64,000 nucleotides of DNA from positions 118,621,078 through 118,685,077 of the forward strand of contig CM055265.1 of assembly GCA_029237695.1 (NCBI GenBank). Reading direction: 5' to 3'. The position numbers and the translations under genes are program-made. Source of the DNA: Conchocele bisecta. Taxonomy: Eukaryota; Mollusca; Bivalvia; Lucinida; Thyasiridae. This document shows, in pieces, positions 57,268-64,000 of this stretch. Positions within the stretch are counted from its first letter, which is position 1. Every line of letters begins with the position of its first letter. Under the pieces are notes generated by a model. It had not been told where the DNA came from. It saw nothing but the letters and a program-made list of their open reading frames with translations, and searched no databases.

Positions 57268-58328
57268 TATGATGAGACGCCATGCGATTTTGTACCTTCG
57301 GACATTTGTGTAATTTCATGAAATACGTTTACAAAATTTACAATATTTTCCGCAAAAGGCATCAAAAGTTGACATAATTTTCAGATATATAATATTCCGC
57401 ATGTACTTTGAAAATTTTGTCAACTTTTGACCTTATTTATGAAACATACAGTAGAACTTCGATCGCTCGAACCGGCAACGGAATCGAGTTTGAGTTGAGC
57501 GATGCATAGTTCGAGGGAATGAAGTTTCAAAAATGTACTGTCACATTCAGTCAATAAAATCACTTATGTTAATATATGAGATGACCGATGTGACATGCCA
57601 TTGTATATGCATTACATTAGGAGGGAGAAATGAAAAATAACAAATACAATTGTAAAGTTGCTGTTTTATTCAATATTTACATGTAATTATACATGAAATA
57701 AACCGCTGTGTTCCGCTTTGCGTCTATACATAATACTGGTATTCCCAGTGTCTAAAAATAGCACATAGCACAGTGGTGAATGGAAATATACAAACGGAAA
57801 ATAAAGAAACGAAACAATGTTAGTATACAATTATAAACACAATAAATTAACGCCTGAAGAATTCCATGATCTCGGTTTGTTTGTTATTGGCACATTACAT
57901 AAAATGAATTTTGTTCAAATCACTTAATTAGCGTGGACATCATAACGCCCGTAATTCACGCCGCTATTGTTTGCGATTCGTGATTTAATGTCATCCCGCG
58001 TCAAGGGAAACTACTCAATGCGACCGCCCGCAATGGTGGAATTCGCACCTCGTTAGACAAACAGCTAATTACCACTGTTTGACCGTCCACGGGACTAATC
58101 CACAGGTTCGACTGTTCGAATAATTCATAGTTTGAGTTTAAGGTGTTTTATTACATGAATTATATAGGAAATTTGCCGGGACTGTCGAACCAGTTCGAGT
58201 TTTCCATTGTGTTCGAGCCAGACCTGTTCTAGTTATCGAAGTTCTACTGTATTGTAAATTATATAAACGTATTTAATGAAAATACGCAGATGTCCGAAGG
58301 TACAAAATCACATGGCGTCTCTCATATA
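57268..58328. mobile_element. MITE split by mariner/pogo-like element
   Basis: Outer inverted arms GAGACGCCATGCGATTTTGT, ACCTTCGGACAT (57274) and complement (58290-58322). The left half keeps an inner hairpin TTGACATAATTTTCAGATAT (57368-57430). The rest is occupied by the 57449-58249 element. Confidence 0.75.
57449..58249. mobile_element. Non-autonomous pogo/Tigger-like element, 801 bp
   Basis: TIRs CAGTAGAACTTCGAT and ATCGAAGTTCTACTG flanked by TA on both sides (57447-57448, 58250-58251). CAGT-GAAC-TCGAT ends with TA duplication are typical of the pogo/Tigger branch of Tc1/mariner. No transposase remains inside. Confidence 0.75.
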
Positions 58329-58344
58329 CAGACAACAATGGACA

Positions 58345-59657
58345 CTACTGTCTGTTCCACGTTTTGCTGCCGACAAACTTTTGGCTATTAAACACATTAA
58401 ATCTAAACTAGAAATGTGGTCTGTCGGCACACGAATGCCCCCGCTGGCAACCAAAGAAAACGAGGCATATTTGATTATAAGCCAATTACCCGAGAGTTAA
58501 GGTTTCAAACGCACCAAGTCTGTGACCTTGACCCTGGGCTTAGCGGGGGTGGGATGAATGTGGATTTGTCACAGGGTGGTAGAGGAGCATTGGAGCAATG
58601 TGTGTGTGAAATGTGAAGCAGATCCGAGCAAGGACACAGAAATTATAAGCCATTTACCCGAGCGTTAAGGTTTCGAACGCACCAAGTCTGTGACCTTGAC
58701 CCTGAGCTTAGCGGGGGCGGGACGAATGTGAATTTGTCACAGGACGGTAGAGGCCCATTGGAGCACTGTGTGTGTGAAATGTGAAGCAGATCCGAGCACG
58801 GAAACAGAAATTATAAGCCATTTACCCAGCGTTAAGGTTTCGAACGCACCAAGTCTGTGACCTTGACCCTGCTTAGCTGGGCTTAGCGGATGGACGAATG
58901 TGGATTTGTCACAGGCGGGTAGAGGACCATTGGAGCAATGGTGTGTGAAATGTGAAGCAATCCGAGCAAGGAAACAAATTTAAGCCATACAGACAGATCG
59001 AGCAAGGAAACAGAAATTATAAGCCATTTACCCGAGCGTTAAGGTTTCGAACGCACCAAGTCTGTGACCTTGACCCTGGGCTTAGCGGAGGCGGGATGAA
59101 TGTGGATTTGTCACAGGGCGGTAGAGGACCATTGGAGCAATGCGTGTGTGAAATGTGAAGCAGATCCGAGCAAGGAAACAGAAATTATAAGCCATTTACC
59201 CGAGCGTTAAGGTTTCGAACGCACCAAGTCTGTGACCTTGACCCTGGGCTTAGCGGAGGCGGGACGAATGTGGATTTGTCACAGGGCGGTAGAGGACCAA
59301 TGGAGCAATGCGTGTGTGAAATGTGAAGCAGCGAGAAGGAAACAGATTAGCAATGCGATTTACCCGCTTTCCCAGCGTTAAGGTTTTCGAACGCGGGACG
59401 TACGTACGGACGCCAGTAACACTATATGCCCCCCTCACCATTCGGTGGCGGGGGCATAAAAATATTTAAAAGTAAGTAAGTATAGGAAAATCTTTTTTTC
59501 GCAATACAATCAATATTTGATGGAATTTCATGAAATAATTTTTTTTGGGCAGGGTGACTTTTGTTATTGATGAAAAAGTACTTACTTTTAAATATTTTTT
59601 AGATTTAATGTGTTTAATGGCCAAATGTTCGTCGGCAAAACATGGAACAAACAGTAG
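58345..59657. mobile_element. Family 5 element split by pearl-like array
   Basis: Left 58345-58407 (CTACTGTCTGTTCCACGTTT, TGCTGCCGACAAACTTTTGG, CTATTAAACACATTAAATC) pairs over about 60 bp with the right end 59590-59657. The array lies between at 58408-59457. Confidence 0.8.
58408..59457 (+). mobile_element. Pearl-like array, ~170-bp units
   Basis: Head AATGTGGTCTGTCGGCACAC, six units sharing CGAGCGTTAAGGTTTCGAAC, GTCTGTGACCTTGACCCTGG, GATTTGTCACAGGGCGGTAG, AGGACCATTGGAGCAATG and GAAATGTGAAGCAGATCCGA. Short tail (TACGTACGGACG) and closing hairpin GCCCCCCTCACCATTCGGTG-GCGGGGGC. Confidence 0.8.
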
Positions 59658-59729
59658 GCAGGTATTCTCTTTTACTCTTTATACATGTCACGGATATCAG
59701 TTAGTGCGTGCCGTCCAGTTTCTACTGAC

Positions 59730-59808
59730 CTGTGACTCCAGCGCCAGTTTGTATTTATCCTGCTCATTTGCTTTGTCCTTCAGGAACTGGTCTCTCTGTA
59801 CCGCCAAA
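59730..59808 (-). CDS. CCDC81: CCDC81, internal exon
   Basis: 79 nt. One base completes Asp, then LAVQRDQFLKDKANEQDKYK and LALESQ, matching human LAAQRAKFLKDKMVETQCYKRALDAQ position for position. Acceptor TTCCAG at 59814-59809, donor CAG|GTCAGT at 59729. Heptad-like coiled coil. Confidence 0.85.
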
Positions 59809-60257
59809 CTGGAATGGTTGATTGGTTGGTTGGTTTGTTGGGTGGGTGGGTGGATGGATGGATGGATGTGATTGGTTTATTGATTGATTTGTTTACACTG
59901 TATTTCATGTGTACAACTACTGAGTAGTATATAAAGTTCATTTATTCTGCAGGTTTGTGTTTAGTTTAAGCAAATGATTTTTATTGGAGAAAATCGAACG
60001 CAAAATTACACAATTTCTATTAACTAGATGGCTGTGGCCCGCATGTCGCTACCGCTGAGACTTAGATAGTATACGGAAAAACTTTAACATTGTACGTATG
60101 TACGCCAATGTGCCGACTATATCACGCTGTCCGCAAGCAGGTGCAACAAAAAGGAGTAAATGGCAAGGCCTAGATTGACCACTGACTATGAATAGCAATA
60201 AATGACAAAACAAAAGACAGAAAAAACGTTTATGTTATAAATAATTGTGTAACTTAC

Positions 60258-60343
60258 TCTTCTGCAAGCTGAACTTGCTCCAACCTTTCAAGGAAATCTT
60301 CACCGGTCTTACGTTGCAACTTGACTGTTTCCTTTGCATTTAC
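60258..60343 (-). CDS. CCDC81: CCDC81, internal exon
   Basis: 86 nt, 28 codons plus two bases. Peptide VNAKETVKLQRKTGEDFLER, LEQVQLAE; human counterpart has ...RELMDRLEQVQLTE with the same LEQVQL core. Acceptor TTATAG at 60349-60344, donor GA|GTAAGT at 60257. Confidence 0.85.
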
Positions 60344-60539
60344 CTATAAATGGAATAAAAATAATTTAGTCGAGACGTCAAAATCAATTTAAGCCTAGAT
60401 CAGCATATGCATTCACAGTTTGATCAAGGTTTGCACTATTTGCCATTATGCGTTGAAGGTCTTATAGGTATTTTACTGGTAACTGTGTCTACACAGTCGC
60501 AAGTACCACCAGCCTAAATTTCAAATTACATATCGGCAA

Positions 60540-60895
60540 ATAATTCCAGCACAACAATATTTACACAATTCCCTAACATTTGATAGGCCCGAAGCAAGTC
60601 TCTGTCCAAAATTTATATCCCAGTAAACTCCCACGCCGAACTACTTTCCGTAACCGTGAGGCGCAGTTAAAATAATTCTTAAGAAAACGGAAAATAAACA
60701 TATTTTCTTGATGAATTTATTTCAAATGCTGGAATTATAAGGAATGAATGGCCTTTTTGTGGAATTTATCGGGGATATAAACTTGGAAAAGTCGCGGGAA
60801 TACTGGACGAGGCCTTCCGGCCTTCGTCCAGTATGCGACTTTTCCAAGTTTATACCCCGATAAATTCCACAAAAAGGCCATTCATTCCTATAGTA
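60540..60895. mobile_element. Family 3 element with complete terminal palindrome
   Basis: 60540-60738 is the AATTCCAGCA...TGCTGGAATT pair. 60741-60893 is a 75-bp-arm palindrome (AGGAATGAATGGCCTTTTTG ... TTCCGGCC) with no AT-rich spacer, unlike other copies. Lies in a CCDC81 intron. Confidence 0.85.
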
Positions 60896-60947
60896 CAGAT
60901 GGTCATTATTATGAGAGGAAACCAGTGTACCTCGGCTGTGTACATAC

Positions 60948-61031
60948 CTGTTTTGAGAGGTCGTCAGAATATTCCCCTTGTTTGTAAAATCTGGGTGGTG
61001 TTAGGGGCCTTCTTTGGAATATATAAGACTT
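60948..61031 (-). CDS. CCDC81: CCDC81, first exon visible in window
   Basis: 84 nt, exactly 28 codons in phase 0: KSYIFQRRPLTPPRFYKQGE, YSDDLSKQ. Human reads KSFLFDKRPLSPALNALKQEEYSRSLLKQ, a clear match. Acceptor TGTTTCAG at 61039-61032, donor CAG|GTATGT at 60947. Upstream exons with the HU-like domains are not found in 61032-64000 and so lie beyond the right edge. Confidence 0.85.
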
Positions 61032-61124
61032 CTGAAACAGACAAAAAAACAACAACATGTAAAACAATGTGTCTTGACCCTTGACGGAAATTGCCGTTTT
61101 TGCTTTAATTCTTAACAAAAAACT

Positions 61125-61192
61125 GGTTTTGACAGCACATGAGAATCGTCTCCACTGGAGATGATTCTCATGTGCTGTCAAAACCAGGTTTT
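61125..61192. repeat. Hairpin TTTTGACAGCACATGAGAAT
   Basis: Perfect arms of 29-30 bp (GGTTTTGACAGCACATGAGA...) with two G-T type mismatches near the CACT loop. Followed at 61254 by AAGGGTTAA, so probably a family-6 element. Confidence 0.8.
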
Positions 61193-61457
61193 TGTCGAGA
61201 AATATTGAAAATAAAACATTTCCAGCAGACGAAAACATTTAATTCAGCGTAGTAAGGGTTAACCAATCTTGAATGGGATACAAGAATATGAAAATTGCAA
61301 GAACATTCCCCTATTTTTGCAAATGTTGTACCGGTAAGTAAATGGATACATATAAGTTTTGTATCTAAACAGTATCAAACCCCCATATTTCAAATTCAAT
61401 GCATGTTTTACAAATGTATTATTCATTTTCTTCCTTATTAAACATTAAAAATTCACT

Positions 61458-61505
61458 TATTTGAGCTGCAAAAAGCATGTTTGCTTTTTGCAGCTCAATT
61501 AAGTA
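61458..61505. repeat. Hairpin TTGAGCTGCAAAAAGCA
   Basis: ACTTATTTGAGCTGCAAAAAGCA|TGTTTGCTTTTTGCAGCTCAATTAAGT: arms of about 22 bp with a 3-4-base loop. The rest of 61200-61620 has nothing I can name. Confidence 0.75.
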
Positions 61506-61625
61506 AATTTCAACTTTCTTACAGTATTTTCACTATTCAATTTGAAACATTGCTGTGAATTTTGTACTTTTGATAATCAATGCGTATTCTGCTAAAATAA
61601 GTGTGTAAAATACGACAAAACACAC

Positions 61626-61855
61626 CTTGTTTGTTTGTTTATTGGTGTTTAACGGCCTATAAACAGCTCAGGTCATGTAAGGCCGGGAAAACGGGTTCGA
61701 TCCTGTTTTAACCTGCTGCATTGGGGGGAAAATTCCAAAATCAGAACGGAATATTTACATCAAGAACAAATATATTCAGCCCTGAAATTAGAATAACCCG
61801 ACCTGTTACCAGGTCCATACCACACCAGTCACTTGGCCCCTTCCCCTAAAATAGT
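61626..61855 (+). mobile_element. SINE-B copy (3' truncated)
   Basis: GTTTGTTTATTGGTGTTTAA, AAACGGGTTCGATCCTG (box B), ATTCAGCCCTGAAATTAGAA, CACTTGGCCCCTTCCCCTAA; stops before the usual tail. Confidence 0.8.
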
Positions 61856-61929
61856 TCAAATCTGTGAACATAACTTATGCCATTGTGGGAAAATAGGCAA
61901 AATATTCAAATATTTCAACTAAAAGCTAG

Positions 61930-63240
61930 ATTGATCAGTAAGCGAGTCTTACGGAATACCCCCCGCGTGGACCCAGGTACTCTAAATAAGTGTGCGGGCT
62001 TGTGACCTTGACTCTCGGCTTAGCGGGGATGGCACGAAACATGAATTTGTCACAGGGTGGTAGAGGTCCATTGGAGCAATGCGTGTGTGAAATGTGAAGC
62101 AGATCCGAGCAAGGAAATAAAGTTATAACCGATTTCTCTGATGTTAAGTTTATGTAAAGAGACTAAGTATGTGACCTTGACCTCGAGATCAGCGGGGATT
62201 TGTCACATCATGATAGTAGAGCCTTAGAGGAATGCATGCATGAAATATTAAGAATTTTCTATTAAAGAAATAGAAGTTATAACATATATCTCTGATGTTT
62301 TGTAAAGAGACTAAGTATGTGACCTTGACCTTGGGATCAGCGGGGGCTGGACGGTGTGGATTTGTCACAGCATGATAGTACAACCTTAGAGGAATGCATG
62401 CATGAAATATTACAATTTTCAAAGAAGGAAATAGAAGTTATAACTTATTTCTCTGATGTTAAGTTTTGTAAAGAGACCAAATATTTGACCTTGACCTTGG
62501 GATCAGCGGGGGTTGGACGGTCGTGGATTTGGCACAGCATGGTAGTAGAGCTTTACAGGAATGCATGTGTGAAATATTAAGCATTTTAGATGAAGTAAAA
62601 AGAAGTTACAACATATTTCTCTGATGTTAAGTTTTGTAAAGAGACTAAGTATTTGACCTTGACCTTGGGATCAGCGGGGGTTGGATTGTCGTGGATTTGG
62701 CACAGCATGGTAGTAGAGCCTTACAGGAATGCACAAGGGAAATATTAAAAAATGTTGATGAAAGAAATAGAGAAGTTATAACATATTTCTCTGATGTTAA
62801 GTTTTGTAAAGAGACTAAGTATTTGACCTTGACCTTGGGATCAGCGGGGGTTGGATTGTCGTGGATTTGGCACAGCATGGTAGTAGAGCCTTACAGGAAA
62901 CTAACCTGGAATGCATGCGTGAAATATTAAAAAATGTTGATGAAAGAAATAGAGAAGTTATAGCAGATTTTTTCTCTGATGTTAAGTTTTGTGAAGAGAA
63001 CAAGTATGTGACCTTGACCTTGGGATCAGCGGGGGTTGGACGGGCGTGGATTTCTCAAAGCATGATAGTAGAGCTTTAGAGGAATGCATGCGTGAAATAT
63101 TGATAATTTTCTATGAAAGAAATAGAAGTTATAACATATTTCTCTGATGTTAATGATGTTAAGTTTAGTGACAGACGGATGGACGGACAGACGGACAGAC
63201 AGACAACCCGACTCCAGTATACCCCCTCCCCCCGTCCCAA
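61930..63240 (+). mobile_element. Pearl-like array, ~175-bp units
   Basis: About seven units sharing TTAAGTTTTGTAAAGAGACT, TTTGACCTTGACCTTGGGAT, CAGCGGGGGTTGGACGGTCG, CACAGCATGGTAGTAGAGCC and GAAATAGAAGTTATAACATA. Ends with an ACGG/ACAG microsatellite (63173-63206) and CCAGTATACCCCC tail. Forward frames across units are repeat-derived, not genes. Confidence 0.8.
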
Positions 63241-63305
63241 CTATATACTAGTCAGGTTTTCCGTGTGTCCGTCCGTCACTAAACTTAAGATGAGAGAAAT
63301 TTTAT
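63155..63305. repeat. Inverted pair of array tails
   Basis: GTTAAGTTTAGTGACAGACG at 63155 is followed, inverted, by CCGTCCGTCACTAAACTTAA at 63270, including the ATTTCTCTGAT-like unit end. Two array ends face each other. Confidence 0.65.
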
Positions 63306-63699
63306 AAAAATATACACAAACATGGATTAACTTTGATATGTTCTACATATTATGAATTTACGGTATATTTATTCTATAGATTGACGGCTACATTCAATAA
63401 TCATCAATGCACATGTATAACATTACAATTATTCAATTTGTATATCAATATTTCTGTTACAAAAAAAAAGTTGGACAATAGAAGGGGTTAGTGGATGAAA
63501 GGGGGCTAAGTCCCTTCTTCCATTGACCCCTTCGTTATGATAGACTGTACTATGTACACCAAGTGTGTAATTACATCAAAATATATCACGCCAGAAATCA
63601 AGTCATCTATCCAAATTCAAAATCAAAACATGGACATGTTTGCAGAAAACATGGACATGTTTGAAGCCAAGCAGATAGGAGTTGCCAATAAGCGGGGTG

Positions 63700-63875
63700 A
63701 TATATAGAGGATATTCCATCATACATTTTGAATAGCGGGAAATAATACACGAGTGTGCGTCGGCTTCCAAGTAAGCAATGAGTGAGAGTAGCGGACAAAT
63801 TGCTTGCACGGACGCCGACGGACACGAGTGTATTACTTCCGCTATTCAAACATGTACGATGGAATATCCTATTTA
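63700..63875. mobile_element. Palindromic foldback element
   Basis: TAGAGGATATTCCATCATAC...AATAGCGGGAAATAATACAC, GAGTGTGCGTCGGC pairs with GCCGACGGACACGAGTGTAT, TACTTCCGCTATTC and GATGGAATATCCTA. Arms about 75 bp, loop about 30 bp. Confidence 0.75.
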
Positions 63876-64000
63876 TTACACTTCCACGGCGGATACATAT
63901 GCACATTTAGTCTATTTTTCAGATTATAATAAATGAATTGTGATGTGAGCATGAATAGTTATACAATGACGTGTTTTCCCGCGTTTTGACGTTACGTTGT
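63876..64000. other. Window edge, no feature
   Basis: Short AT-rich stretch with no recognisable element. 63306-63699 likewise shows nothing I can name. Confidence 0.4.

Larger units (their letters stand above)
44793..59729 (-). other. CCDC81 intron (14.9 kb)
   Basis: Large intron between exons carrying LALESQ and LRFKPLQ, both in phase 0. Filled with the repeats and relics listed between these coordinates; 45270-45475 and 52000-52270 hold nothing I can name. Confidence 0.75.

Noticed and set aside
62356..63079. Serial plus-strand frames starting MDLAQHGSRALQ
   Set aside because: Each is the same frame in successive units of a tandem array, broken at unit borders.

Overview
This is a stretch of animal nuclear genome, most likely from a bivalve mollusc (inference). 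It is AT-rich, gene-poor and packed with repeats. It has spliced exons with GT/AG borders, tRNA-like box-B retroposons, and tandem-repeat elements ending in ACGG-type microsatellites like the 'pearl'/DTC84 elements described from bivalves. Nothing looks prokaryotic.

Three protein-coding loci are supported, all on the minus strand. (1) Exons 1 and 2 of a GDP-L-fucose synthase gene (GFUS/TSTA3) lie at 9263-9399 and 241-355. They are separated by an 8.9-kb repeat-filled intron, and the rest of the gene is off the left edge. (2) At 13747-18774 lies a decayed single gene of about 1,676 codons. It encodes N-terminal zinc-binding clusters, a middle region with conserved-looking acidic residues, an XPG/FEN1-type nuclease and a C-terminal tesmin/TSO1-type CXC zinc domain. 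It has three in-frame stops and two compensating frameshifts. It is bracketed by inverted repeats of about 300-450 bp (about 11866 and 19741), so the whole is a 7.9-kb DNA transposon relic, best matched to the AcademX (XPG-encoding) lineage of Academ. (3) The last five exons of CCDC81 lie between 61031 and 40917. All splice phases agree and the stop codon and a poly(A) signal are present; its introns hold most of the right-hand repeats.

The remainder is layered mobile DNA. Recurring families used below: family 1 (terminal GGGGCCCGTTTCACTAAAC); family 2 (terminal TGTGGCTGTGACTGGAGAAA); family 3 (two adjacent foldbacks, AGGAATGAATGGCCTTTTTG); family 4 (terminal CAGTAGCCGATTTCACC); family 5 (terminal CTACTGTCTGTTTCACGAAA); family 6 (TTAACCC-ended elements with a perfect hairpin core); SINE-A (GAGTGAGTGAGTGAATAGGG head); SINE-B (GTTTATTGGTGTTTAACGG head, box B GGTTCGATCCC); and pearl-like tandem arrays carrying TGACCTTGACC in each unit. 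They are nested up to four deep, for example at 24.4-27.0 kb, 35.6-36.2 kb, 39.6-40.5 kb and 57.3-59.7 kb. Several insertions carry readable target-site duplications.

The items most worth following are the XPG+CXC transposon, the family-6 hairpins whose two arms have changed in a compensated way between copies, and the spread of an extended nuclear-receptor half-site through otherwise different tandem repeats.
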